From Alicycliphilus denitrificans_A (GTDB lineage: Bacteria > Pseudomonadota > Gammaproteobacteria > Burkholderiales > Burkholderiaceae_C): 64,000 nt of DNA. This document shows, piece after piece, positions 18,714-26,740 of the stretch. Within the stretch, counting starts at the first letter, position 1; the number at the start of each line of letters is the position of its first letter. Position numbers and translations under genes: made by a program. The notes beneath the pieces are model-generated. The model was not told the origin of the DNA and did no database searches. It saw only the letters and a program-made list of their open reading frames with translations. The stretch is taken from contig NZ_CP126238.1 of the NCBI RefSeq assembly GCF_044792555.1, positions 3,596,001 to 3,660,000 of the forward strand, read 5' to 3'.

Positions 18714-18863
18714 GCGGGTCTCTTTCTTGAGGAATGACGGTGGGGGAATGAAGAGGGGCCGATGCCCTGCTCATCCCGTAGCGATGCGCCATCAACGGCA
18801 GTGAACCCTTTCATTGTTTCTTCTCGGCCGCAGGACAGCAAACGGGTTCTTTAGAATTGAGCA

Positions 18864-18878
18864 TTTGTCTGCGACAAA
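18864..18878. promoter_or_regulatory. LysR-type operator TTTG-N7-CAAA at the LysR promoter
   Basis: Perfect dyad TTTGTC-TGC-GACAAA directly before the LysR start codon; it contains the family T-N11-A core. The same TTTG-N7-CAAA geometry recurs at 19796-19810 before the URO-D-like operon. Confidence 0.6.
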
Positions 18879-18880
18879 CA

Positions 18881-19780
18881 ATGCGCTACAACCTGACCGA
18901 TCTGAAATTGTTTGTCGCGGTGGCCGATGCCGGCAGCGTCTCGCGGGGTGCGCAAGCCTGCTTTTTGTCGCCTTCCTCGGCCAGCCTGCGCATCAAGGCC
19001 CTGGAAGAATCGCTCGGCGTGCCGCTGTTCCTGCGCGAACCACGCGGCGTGGCGCTCACCCGCGCCGGGCAGATCATGCTCGAGCATTGCCGCCGCTGCC
19101 TCGCCGAGCTCGAGCAAATGCACGCCAGCCTGGCGCCTTACGCGCATGGGGTCAAGACCCAGGTCACCGTGTTTGCCAACAGCACCGCGATTGCGTCCTT
19201 TCTCCCCGGTGACCTGCAGGTATTTTTGCGCCTGCACCCCGATGCACGCATACAGCTGGAGGAGCGCCTGAGCCGCGACATCGTCACGGCCGTGGCCGAG
19301 GGACGCGCCGACCTGGGCGTCGTGACCTGGAACGAACCCCATCCCTTGCTGGAGTTCAGGGACTACCGCGCGGACGAGCTGGTCGCGATCGCGCCACGTG
19401 ACAGCCCACTGGCGCAGCAACGCAGCGTCAGCTTCGACGAATGCCTGCGCCACCCCTTCATCTGCCTGCACAACGGGGCGGCCATTCTCACCTTCCTGAT
19501 AGGCAAGGCGGCGTTGCTGGGGCGCGCACTGGACATTCGCGTGCAGGTGGCAAGCTTTCCTGCGGTGCTGGCGCTGGTCGAGTCGGGCGCGGGCATCAGC
19601 ATCGTCCCCCATTCGGTGCTGCGCCACCAGCACCACTCTGCTCTTGCAGTGATGGCACTGGACGAAAACTGGGCGCAGCGATCTTTGAGCGTTTGCGTGC
19701 GCCGCGAGGACGCACGGCTTTCACATCCCGCCCAGGCACTGCTGACCTTGTTGACACGCGAGCGCCGGCAAGCGTCTTGA
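18881..19780 (+). CDS. LysR-family transcriptional regulator
   Basis: 299 residues. An N-terminal winged helix-turn-helix (about 3-62: LKLFVAVADAGSVSRGAQAC, then SLRIKALEESLGVPLF) is followed by a periplasmic-binding-protein-like effector domain (about 90-295). The ATG at 18881 was chosen; a TTG 24 nt upstream is unlikely. A TTTG-N7-CAAA dyad lies immediately upstream, and another between this gene and the downstream cluster on the same strand. It therefore probably controls itself, the URO-D-like cluster and perhaps the divergent Cds1-like gene. Effector unknown. Confidence 0.92.
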   Translation: MRYNLTDLKLFVAVADAGSVSRGAQACFLSPSSASLRIKALEESLGVPLFLREPRGVALTRAGQIMLEHCRRCLAELEQMHASLAPYAHGVKTQVTVFANSTAIASFLPGDLQVFLRLHPDARIQLEERLSRDIVTAVAEGRADLGVVTWNEPHPLLEFRDYRADELVAIAPRDSPLAQQRSVSFDECLRHPFICLHNGAAILTFLIGKAALLGRALDIRVQVASFPAVLALVESGAGISIVPHSVLRHQHHSALAVMALDENWAQRSLSVCVRREDARLSHPAQALLTLLTRERRQAS

Positions 19781-19830
19781 TTTGCGCATACTGGGTTTGT
19801 GATACGCAAAACCAACCATTGTCACAAACC
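19781..19830. promoter_or_regulatory. Operator region of the URO-D-like operon
   Basis: TTTG-N7-CAAA at 19796-19810 matches the box at the LysR promoter. A larger imperfect dyad spans TTTGCGCATAC (19781) to GATACGCAAA (19810), and a further ACAAAC-C-GTTTGT palindrome follows near 19824. Confidence 0.55.
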
Positions 19831-19913
19831 GTTTGTATTCATGTCAGCCCCATGAAAAACTAAATACAGCCCGCGGGGCTCTTCTTTTGCAGACAACACA
19901 CAAGGACAAGGAC

Positions 19914-20906
19914 ATGGCAGACATGAATCACTGGGAACGGATCGAGGCGGCCCTCGCCGGCCAGGCAACGGATCGTGCACCGGTCGCGCTCTGGCGACAT
20001 TTTCCGGACGACGATCTGGATCCGCTCAAGCTGGCCGAGCACAGCGTGCGCTGGCAGCGCCGCTGGGAATGCGATCTGGTGAAATTCATGCCCTCGGGCA
20101 TGTACGGCGTCGAAGACTGGGGCACGCAAACCGCGTTCAAGGGCACGCCCAATGGCGCGCGCGAAAGCACACGCCCCGGCGTGAACAGCGTGGACGATTG
20201 GCGCCGCCTGCAGCGCCTGGATGCACGCCAGGGCAGCTATGGCCGCCAGAACGAGGCGCTGGCGCTGACGACGCGCGAGCTCGGGGGCAGCGTGCCGGTG
20301 CTGCAAACCGTGTTCAGCCCCCTGACGACGGCGCGCAAACTCTCCAGCGAACGCCTGTTTGCCGATATGCGCCTGGCACCGGATGCGGTCGAGCACGCAC
20401 TGCAAGTCATCACCGACGTGACCATAGACTTTGCACTGCAGGCGCTGGAAGCGGGCGCCCATGGCGTGTTTCTCGCAACGCAGCTGGCCTCGTACCGGCT
20501 TACCACTGCCGCCGAATACGAGCGCTTCGGACGCAAGTACGACCTGCAGATTCTGGATGCGCTCAAGGGCAAGGCCAGGTTCAACATGCTGCACATGCAT
20601 GGCGACGACATCATGTTCGACATGCTGAGCCAGTACCCCGTGGAAATGCTCAACTGGCATGATCGACTTACCACGCCCAATCTGCGCGAGGCATCGCAGC
20701 GCTTCAAGGGCTTGCTGGTCGGCGGCCTGAGCGAGCACGGCACCTTGATGCAAGGCACGCACGCCGATATCGAAGCCGAGGTGCGTGAGGCGCTGGAGCA
20801 AACCGGCGGCAGGCGCCTGATGATTGGCCCGGGCTGCGTACTGCCCATCCGCGTGACCGATGATCGGCTGGAGGCCGTCATGCGCGGTGCGCGCAGCGCG
20901 GCCTGA
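19914..20906 (+). CDS. URO-D superfamily protein (methyltransferase-like, not HemE)
   Basis: 330 residues, TIM-barrel. It belongs to the uroporphyrinogen decarboxylase superfamily but lacks the HemE signature MRQAGRY near the N-terminus; the equivalent stretch reads RAPVALWRHFPDDD. Instead it has H227-M-H229-G-D and C308 in GPGCVLP. These sit where MtaA-type cobamide-dependent methyltransferases place their zinc-binding H-x-C and C. A demethylation or methyl-transfer role is therefore a reasonable inference, with His in place of one Cys. First gene of a cluster with a Bug binding protein and a 3-hydroxyisobutyrate-dehydrogenase-like enzyme. The ATG at 19914 gives a normal N-terminus. Confidence 0.82.
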   Translation: MADMNHWERIEAALAGQATDRAPVALWRHFPDDDLDPLKLAEHSVRWQRRWECDLVKFMPSGMYGVEDWGTQTAFKGTPNGARESTRPGVNSVDDWRRLQRLDARQGSYGRQNEALALTTRELGGSVPVLQTVFSPLTTARKLSSERLFADMRLAPDAVEHALQVITDVTIDFALQALEAGAHGVFLATQLASYRLTTAAEYERFGRKYDLQILDALKGKARFNMLHMHGDDIMFDMLSQYPVEMLNWHDRLTTPNLREASQRFKGLLVGGLSEHGTLMQGTHADIEAEVREALEQTGGRRLMIGPGCVLPIRVTDDRLEAVMRGARSAA

Positions 20907-20941
20907 ATAAAGATTCAACCCCACCTAGGAGACTCAGCATC

Positions 20942-21925
20942 ATGCGAACGACATTCAAACATATCGCTCTGGCCGGCATTGCATCCATGGCTTTGATGGC
21001 CAACGCTCAGGCGCAGGACTGGCCTGCGGCAGGCAAGGCCGTGCAAATCGTCGTGCCCGCCCCGGGCGGCGGCGGAACCGGCGATACGATTGCGCGCATC
21101 GTTGCCGAAGAATTGTCCAAGTCACTCAAGGGCAACTTCATCATCGACAACAAGCCTGGCGCCAATGGCAATATCGGCGCCGCCAGCGCAGCGTCGGCTG
21201 CACCCGACGGCTACCGGCTGCTGTTCTCCTGGGCCGGCACGCTGGCCGTCAACCCCAACCTGTACAAGAAGCTGAGCTTCGACCCGATCAAGGATTTCGA
21301 GCCCATAGGCCTGATTGCCGACGTGCCCAACATCCTGGTCGTCAATGACAAGCTCCCCACCAAGAGCCTCAACGAGTTCATCCAGTACGCCAAGGCCAGC
21401 CCGGGCAAGATCAATTTCGGCTCCACCGGCACGGGCAGCTCCATGCACCTGGCAGGTGAGCTGTTCATGCGCGAGACCGGCACCAGCATGATTCACGTGC
21501 CCTACAACGCACCGGGACAGGCCACGACCAACATGATCGCGGGCGACATCCAGGCCATGTTCCAGCTGGTGCCGGGCATCGCCGGCCAGGTCAAGGCCGG
21601 ACGTGTGCGCGCGCTGGCGCTGATGGCCGACCAACGCTCGCCGGCCCTGCCCGATGTGCCCTCGATGAAGGAACTGGGCCATCCTGATCTGATGTCGTCC
21701 ACCTGGTTTGCGCTGCTCGCCCCCAAGGGCACCCCGACGGCCGTTCTCGACAAGCTGAACAAGACGCTCAACGAGGTGCTGACCAAGCCCGAGGTGCACC
21801 AGCGTCTGGCCGACCTGGGCGCAAGCACGCTGACCGGCTCACGCGATGACCTGCGCAAGCACCTGGCGGCTGAAACCGCCAAGTGGGGCAAGATCATCCG
21901 CGAAGCCAAGATCGAGCAGCAGTGA
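20942..21925 (+). CDS. Bug/TctC-family periplasmic substrate-binding protein
   Basis: 327 residues. Sec signal peptide MRTTFKHIALAGIASMALMA with cleavage after AQA (about residue 24). The Bug hallmark blocks are VQIVVPAPGGGGTGDTIARI, DNKPGANGN and AAPDGYRLLFSW. The first loop reads APGGGGTGD rather than PFPAGGTTD, which may affect ligand contacts. It lies 35 nt after the URO-D-like gene and 9 nt before the dehydrogenase gene, so the three form an operon. It is likely to bind the substrate that the two enzymes process. No membrane permease gene nearby. Confidence 0.93.
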   Translation: MRTTFKHIALAGIASMALMANAQAQDWPAAGKAVQIVVPAPGGGGTGDTIARIVAEELSKSLKGNFIIDNKPGANGNIGAASAASAAPDGYRLLFSWAGTLAVNPNLYKKLSFDPIKDFEPIGLIADVPNILVVNDKLPTKSLNEFIQYAKASPGKINFGSTGTGSSMHLAGELFMRETGTSMIHVPYNAPGQATTNMIAGDIQAMFQLVPGIAGQVKAGRVRALALMADQRSPALPDVPSMKELGHPDLMSSTWFALLAPKGTPTAVLDKLNKTLNEVLTKPEVHQRLADLGASTLTGSRDDLRKHLAAETAKWGKIIREAKIEQQ

Positions 21926-21934
21926 GCACCCGCG

Positions 21935-22810
21935 ATGGCGGATGCTGATGGCGTTGCGGGGAACCGCCGCGTAGGCTGGATAGGGCTGGGCAGCATGGGC
22001 CAGCCCATGGCGGCACGCCTGCTCGCCGCAGGCTGGCCGCTCACCGTGTGGGCACGCCGCGAGGAACATGCCCGCCCCCTGCTGGAGCAGGGCGCCCGCT
22101 GGGCGCCCGACCTGGCTGAGCTTGCGCGCCACAGCACGCATGTGGTCACCATGCTGCGCAGCTCGGACGACGTGCAGCAGGTCTGGCACGCCTTGCTGCC
22201 GCACCTGGCAGCCGGCACCCAGGCGATAGACATGACCACCGCCGCACCCAGCGTGGCCGCGCCGCTGGCCCAGGCCTTGCAGCAACGCGGCGCGCACTGG
22301 CTGGACTGCCCGGTCACCGGTGGCTTGGCGGGCGCGCGCCAGGGAACCCTCACCTTGTTTGCCGGGGGTGAGGCGTGTGCGCTGCAAGGCAGCCAGGCGC
22401 TACTCGCGCAGCTCTCCCGGCGCGTCGTCGCCTGCGGCGCGGCCGGCAGCGGCTACCGCACGAAACTGATCAACCAAACCATGATGGCCGGCGCCCTGCT
22501 GGGCGTGGCCGAAGGCGCAGCGTTGGCGCGCGCGGCTGGCATGCAGGGCGATCCACTGCGCGACGCGCTCAGCGACGGCACAGGTTCTGGCTGGATGTTC
22601 GACGCCTATGTGCAGCGCATGGTCGATGGCGACGGTGCCGTAGGCTTTACGCTGGCCATGCTGCGCAAGGACCTGGAGCTGGCCCTGCTCGCCGCGGCCG
22701 AACTCGGGCGCCCTGGCACATTGCTGCTGCGCCATGCGCTGGCCACTGTCGAAGCAGCCTGCGAGCGCCATGGCGCGCAGGCCGGCGTGCAGGCTCTCGC
22801 ATGGAGTTGA
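21935..22810 (+). CDS. 3-hydroxyisobutyrate dehydrogenase-family NAD(P)-dependent oxidoreductase
   Basis: 291 residues. Beta-hydroxyacid dehydrogenase. The N-terminal Rossmann motif is VGWIGLGSMGQPMAARLL (about 12-29), the substrate loop is DCPVTGGLAGARQGTLT, and the catalytic Lys is K177 in GSGYRTKLINQTMM. The family oxidises small beta-hydroxy acids such as 3-hydroxyisobutyrate, tartronate or related compounds; the exact substrate is open. Last gene of the URO-D-like / Bug operon. It ends at a hairpin shared with the convergent Bug gene. Confidence 0.9.
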   Translation: MADADGVAGNRRVGWIGLGSMGQPMAARLLAAGWPLTVWARREEHARPLLEQGARWAPDLAELARHSTHVVTMLRSSDDVQQVWHALLPHLAAGTQAIDMTTAAPSVAAPLAQALQQRGAHWLDCPVTGGLAGARQGTLTLFAGGEACALQGSQALLAQLSRRVVACGAAGSGYRTKLINQTMMAGALLGVAEGAALARAAGMQGDPLRDALSDGTGSGWMFDAYVQRMVDGDGAVGFTLAMLRKDLELALLAAAELGRPGTLLLRHALATVEAACERHGAQAGVQALAWS

Positions 22811-22822
22811 TGCGGGATGCGG

Positions 22823-22851
22823 GTTTGCACTCTTCAAGGCAAGGTGCAAAC
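22823..22851. terminator. Hairpin between convergent genes
   Basis: Perfect 8-bp arms GTTTGCAC and GTGCAAAC with a further CTT/AAG pairing inside. No long U tract on either strand, so it is possibly a bidirectional terminator. Confidence 0.5.
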
Positions 22852-22870
22852 TCACTCCTTCAGCCGCACT

Positions 22871-23851
22871 TCATTTAGCCATCAGACCCAGGCGCTCGAT
22901 CAGCAGCTTGTCCTTGGCGAATGCCTCCTTGGCCCACTGGGCATAGTCGGCGCCCGAGCGGTACCAGGCATCCTGGTTCAGCTGGGACATCAGCTCAGCG
23001 TGGCGCGGGTCGTCCATGGCCTTCTTAAAGGCATCGTGCAGCCTCTGCGCCACGGCCGGGTCCATGCCCTTGGGCCCGACAATGCCATAAGGCGAGGTGG
23101 AGACCACGCCATAGCCCAGCTCCTTGGCAGTGGGCACCTCGGGCCAGCGCTGGGTGCGCTTTTCGCCAAAGGTCAGCAGCAGGCGCATCTGGCCACCATC
23201 CACATACTTGTCCCAGCCCGTGGCATCGCTTTGTGCCGACACATGGCCGCCCAGCAGCGCTTGCTGCAGGTCGGCGTTACCCTTGAACGGCACATGGTTG
23301 AACTTGACCTTGGCGTTCTCGGCCAGCTCTTCCATCAGCAGGTGCGGCGAGGTGCCCGCGCCGGTCGAACCATAGTCCACCGCGCCGGGGCTCTTGCGCG
23401 CGGCGGCAATGTAGTCGTTGAAGCTCTTGTAGGGCGAATCGCCGCGCACCGTGAAGCCGAAGGTGTAGCCCGAGACACCGATGATGTAGCTGAAGTCCGT
23501 GAGCGGGTGCCAGGCCGTCTTCTGCATATGCGCCATGCGCAGCATGGACATGGGGTACTGCGAGATGGTGTAGCCATCGGGCTTGGCCGTGCGCGCCATG
23601 GTGCCGGGGCCCAGCGTGCCGCCGGCGCCGGGCTTGTTGTCCACAATGACGGGCTGGCCCAGCTGCTTGCCGGCCAGCTCGGCCAGTAGGCGCATGTGGC
23701 GGTCGGTGGAGCCGCCCGCCGGGAAGGGCACGATCAGTGTGATGGACTTGTTCGGGAAGCTCTGGGCCTGGGCCCAGGTGGGCGCGGCGTTGGCGGCCAG
23801 GGCCACAGTGGCCAGGCCCAGCCAGCGGCGGCGCTGGAATGTCGTTTGCAT
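22871..23851 (-). CDS. Bug/TctC-family periplasmic substrate-binding protein
   Basis: 326 residues. N-terminal signal MQTTFQRRRWLGLATVALAA with RRRW Tat-like arginines, cleavage near TWAQA. Family blocks are ITLIVPFPAGGSTDRHMR, DNKPGAGGTLGPG and KPDGYTISQ. It lies 82 nt downstream of etfA on the same strand, but a strong terminator separates them, so it probably has its own promoter or depends on read-through. Ligand unknown; no TctAB genes nearby. Confidence 0.92.
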   Translation of the reverse strand: MQTTFQRRRWLGLATVALAANAAPTWAQAQSFPNKSITLIVPFPAGGSTDRHMRLLAELAGKQLGQPVIVDNKPGAGGTLGPGTMARTAKPDGYTISQYPMSMLRMAHMQKTAWHPLTDFSYIIGVSGYTFGFTVRGDSPYKSFNDYIAAARKSPGAVDYGSTGAGTSPHLLMEELAENAKVKFNHVPFKGNADLQQALLGGHVSAQSDATGWDKYVDGGQMRLLLTFGEKRTQRWPEVPTAKELGYGVVSTSPYGIVGPKGMDPAVAQRLHDAFKKAMDDPRHAELMSQLNQDAWYRSGADYAQWAKEAFAKDKLLIERLGLMAK

Positions 23852-23890
23852 AGGTCTCCCTCGTGGGCAAAAGATGGTTGCGTGTCAGGA

Positions 23891-23927
23891 AAATTAAAAA
23901 AGGCCAGCCCCATGCGGAACCGACCTT
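23891..23927 (-). terminator. Strong Rho-independent terminator after etfA
   Basis: On the minus strand a 12-bp stem (AAGGTCGGTTCC / GGGGCTGGCCTT, with G-U pairs) and GCAT loop is followed by TTTTTTAATTTT. It marks the end of the pim-like operon. Confidence 0.85.
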
Positions 23928-23933
23928 CTGGAC

Positions 23934-24863
23934 TTACAGCGCCTTGACCAGCTCCGGCACCGCCTGGAACAGATCCGCCTCCAGCCCATAGTCGGCCACG
24001 CTGAAGATCGGCGCCTCGGGGTCCTTGTTGATGGCCACGATGACCTTGCTGTCCTTCATGCCCGCCAGGTGCTGGATGGCCCCGGAGATGCCGCAGGCGA
24101 TGTACAGCTGCGGCGCGACGATCTTGCCCGTCTGCCCCACCTGCAGGTCGTTCGGGGCGTAGCCCGCGTCCACCGCCGCGCGCGATGCGCCGATGGCCGC
24201 GCCCAGCTTGTCGGCCAGCGGGGTCATGACCTCGTTGAACTTCTCGCTGCTGCCCAGCGCCCGGCCACCGCTGACGATGATCTTGGCGGCCGTCAGCTCG
24301 GGGCGGTCGTTCTTGGTGACCTCGCGGCCCACGAAGCCGCTCTTGCCGCTGTCGGCGACGGCGGCCACACTCTCCACGGCGGCGCTGCCGCCGGTGGCGG
24401 GCGCGGCGTCAAAGCCCGTGCCGCGCACGGTGATGACCTTCACGGCGTCGCTCGATTGCACGGTGGCAATCGCGTTGGCGTAGATCGGGCGCTCGAAGCT
24501 GTCGGGGCTCACCACCTTGGTGATGTCGCTGATCTGCGCCACGTCGAGCTTGGCGGCCACGCGCGGGGCCACGTTCTTGCCGCCGGCGGTGGCGGGGAAC
24601 AGGAGGTGGCTGTAGTTGGCTGCGATGGCGAGAACCTGGGCGGCGAGGTTTTCCGCCAGGCCGTCCTTCAGGGCGGCGCCGTCGGCGTGCAGGACCTTGG
24701 CGACGCCGGCGATCTGGGCGGCGGCGGCTGCGGCGGCTTGTGCGCCTTCACCGGCCACCAGCACATGCACCTCGGCGCCGCAGGCGGCGGCGGCGGTGAC
24801 GGTGTTCAGGGTGGCCGCCTTGAGGCTGGCGTTGTCGTGTTCTGCAATGACGAGTGCGGTCAT
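23934..24863 (-). CDS. etfA: Electron transfer flavoprotein subunit alpha
   Basis: 309 residues, the family's usual length. ETF accepts electrons from acyl-CoA dehydrogenases and passes them to ETF:ubiquinone oxidoreductase. The N-terminal domain (1-about 185) begins MTALVIAEHDNASLKAATLN. The C-terminal FAD domain contains KIVVSGGRALGS-like IIVSGGRALGSSEKF, GASRAAVDAGYAPNDLQVGQ and the YIACGISGAIQHLAGM signature. It is 19 nt downstream of etfB and last in the operon that encodes two acyl-CoA dehydrogenases, whose electrons it should take. Confidence 0.96.
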   Translation of the reverse strand: MTALVIAEHDNASLKAATLNTVTAAAACGAEVHVLVAGEGAQAAAAAAAQIAGVAKVLHADGAALKDGLAENLAAQVLAIAANYSHLLFPATAGGKNVAPRVAAKLDVAQISDITKVVSPDSFERPIYANAIATVQSSDAVKVITVRGTGFDAAPATGGSAAVESVAAVADSGKSGFVGREVTKNDRPELTAAKIIVSGGRALGSSEKFNEVMTPLADKLGAAIGASRAAVDAGYAPNDLQVGQTGKIVAPQLYIACGISGAIQHLAGMKDSKVIVAINKDPEAPIFSVADYGLEADLFQAVPELVKAL

Positions 24864-24882
24864 GTTGTGTTCTCCTTCTGCC

Positions 24883-25632
24883 TTAGATGACCTTGGCTTC
24901 GTTCCTGAGTTTGGCCACCAGCGTAGCCACGTCGGGCACCTTGATGCCGGCGCCGCGCTTCGGGGGCTCGGCCACCTTCAGGGTCTTCAGGCGCGGGGCC
25001 ACGTCCACGCCCAGGTCCTCGGGCTTGACGGTCTCCAGCGGCTTCTTCTTGGCCTTCATGATGTTGGGCAGCGTGACGTAGCGCGGCTCGTTCAGGCGCA
25101 GGTCGGTGGTGATCACGGCCGGGGTGGTCAGCTGCAGGGTTTCCAGGCCGCCGTCGACTTCGCGCGTGACGTTGACCTTATCGCCGGCCACTTCGACCTT
25201 GTTGGCGAAGGTGGCCTGGGGCAGGTCGGCCAGGGCGGCAAGCATCTGGCCGGTCTGGTTGGCGTCGTCGTCGATGGCCTGCTTGCCCAGGATGATGAGG
25301 CCGGGTTGCTCTTTGTCCACCAGGGCCTTGAGCAGCTTGGCCACGGCCAGGGGCTGCAGTTCTTCCGTCGTCTCCACCAGGATGCCGCGGTCGGCGCCGA
25401 TGGCCATGGCGGTGCGCAGGGTTTCCTGGCATTGGGCCACGCCGCAGGAGACGGCGATGACCTCGGTGGCCACGCCCTTTTCCTTCAGGCGCACCGCCTC
25501 TTCGACGGCGATTTCGTCAAAGGGGTTCATGCTCATCTTCACGTTGGCGATGTCTACGCCCGTGCCGTCCGATTTCACGCGGACCTTCACGTTGTAGTCC
25601 ACCACGCGTTTCACGGGGACGAGGATTTTCAT
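24883..25632 (-). CDS. etfB: Electron transfer flavoprotein subunit beta
   Basis: 249 residues. Starts MKILVPVKRVVDYNVKVRVK and carries the AMP-binding and ETF-alpha-contacting regions (CGVAQCQETLRTAMAIGADR, LGKQAIDDDANQTGQM). The loop RYVTLPNIMKAKKKPLE is the ETF-beta recognition segment that docks onto dehydrogenases. Preceded by a palindromic repeat at 25668-25740 that separates it from the nitronate-monooxygenase-like gene. Forms the ETF heterodimer with the next gene. Confidence 0.96.
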   Translation of the reverse strand: MKILVPVKRVVDYNVKVRVKSDGTGVDIANVKMSMNPFDEIAVEEAVRLKEKGVATEVIAVSCGVAQCQETLRTAMAIGADRGILVETTEELQPLAVAKLLKALVDKEQPGLIILGKQAIDDDANQTGQMLAALADLPQATFANKVEVAGDKVNVTREVDGGLETLQLTTPAVITTDLRLNEPRYVTLPNIMKAKKKPLETVKPEDLGVDVAPRLKTLKVAEPPKRGAGIKVPDVATLVAKLRNEAKVI

Positions 25633-25667
25633 GGGAGTTCCTTTCTACAAAAGGCTGGGTTTGATTC

Positions 25668-25740
25668 GTCATTCCCGCGCAGGCGGGAATCCGGGGCGGT
25701 GTGGTGAGGCCCCTGGATCCCCGCGTTCGCGGGGATGACG
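25668..25740. repeat. GTCATTCCCGC palindromic repeat (73 bp)
   Basis: Outer arms CGTCATTCCCGCG and CGCGGGGATGACG match at 12 of 13 positions, and each half is itself a small hairpin (TTCCCGC-GCAG-GCGGGAA). This is a dispersed repeat type common in proteobacterial intergenic DNA, similar to the Neisseria dRS3 motif ATTCCC-N8-GGGAAT. Confidence 0.8.
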
Positions 25741-25758
25741 ATGGGGGTGCAAGGGAGC

Positions 25759-26733
25759 TTATCGGAGCATGCCGGTCAGGCGGTCTGCAATCAGCGCCTG
25801 GGCCTCGGCCATGATGCGGTCGATGAGCTGCTGCACGGTGGGCACATCGTTGATGAGACCGGCGACCATGCCGCAGGACCAGACGCCGGACTCCATCTCG
25901 CCGCTCTGCATGATGCGCGGGTAGACGCCGGCCACCTCGGGCGCGATGTCGGCGAAGGCGATGGCGCTGCCGAGTTCGCGCTCCTTCTGCAGCACGCGCT
26001 CGGTGGCGGCGTTGGTCAGCACGCGCTCGGTGTTGCGCAGCGGACGCATGATCAGGCGCGTGTCGAGCTCGCTGGCGGCGACGATGGCCTGCTTGACGTT
26101 GTCATGCACCGGCGCTTCTTTAGTGGCGATGAAGCGCGTGCCCATGTTCATGCCCTCGGCACCCAGCGCCAGCGCGGCCACGAGCGAACGCCCGTCGGCC
26201 ATGCCGCCCGAGGCGACGAACGGGATCTTCAGCTCCTCGGCCGCGCGCGGCAGCAGGATGAAGTTGGGGATGTCGTCCTCGCCCGGATGGCCGCCGCATT
26301 CGAAGCCGTCCACGCTGATGGCGTCGCAGCCAATCGCCTCGGCCTTGAGCGCATGGCGCACCGAGGTGCACTTGTGGATCACCTTGATGCCGGCCTCTTT
26401 CAGCGCGGGCAGCCATTTCTGCGGGTTGTTGCCCGCCGTCTCGACGATCTTCACGCCGCCCTCGATGATGGCCTTGATGTAGCCCGGGTAGTCGGGCTGG
26501 CTGACCGCGGGCAGGAAGGTCAGGTTCACGCCGAAGGGCTTGTCGGTCATCTCGCGGCAGCGCGCGATTTCCTGGGCCAGCAGCTCGGGCGTGCGCTGGG
26601 TCAGGCCGGTGATGATGCCCAGGCCTCCGGCGTTGGAGACGGCCGCGGCCAGCTCGGCGTAGCCCACATGGTGCATGCCGCCCTGGATGATGGGGTGCTG
26701 GATGCCGAACAGTTCGGTGATGCGTGTCTTCAT
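25759..26733 (-). CDS. Nitronate monooxygenase / 2-nitropropane dioxygenase-family protein
   Basis: 324 residues. FMN-binding TIM barrel. The start MKTRITELFGIQHPIIQGGM is typical, and the phosphate-binding blocks are SGGMADGRS and LGAEGMNMGTRFIATKEA. The family includes nitronate monooxygenases and enoyl reductase-like enzymes; in a beta-oxidation operon a reductase role on an unsaturated acyl-CoA is possible. The ATG at 26733 was chosen; the frame runs upstream into the Bug gene without support. The Bug stop codon is only 7 nt away, indicating cotranscription. Confidence 0.87.
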   Translation of the reverse strand: MKTRITELFGIQHPIIQGGMHHVGYAELAAAVSNAGGLGIITGLTQRTPELLAQEIARCREMTDKPFGVNLTFLPAVSQPDYPGYIKAIIEGGVKIVETAGNNPQKWLPALKEAGIKVIHKCTSVRHALKAEAIGCDAISVDGFECGGHPGEDDIPNFILLPRAAEELKIPFVASGGMADGRSLVAALALGAEGMNMGTRFIATKEAPVHDNVKQAIVAASELDTRLIMRPLRNTERVLTNAATERVLQKERELGSAIAFADIAPEVAGVYPRIMQSGEMESGVWSCGMVAGLINDVPTVQQLIDRIMAEAQALIADRLTGMLR

Positions 26734-26740
26734 GTGCGCC

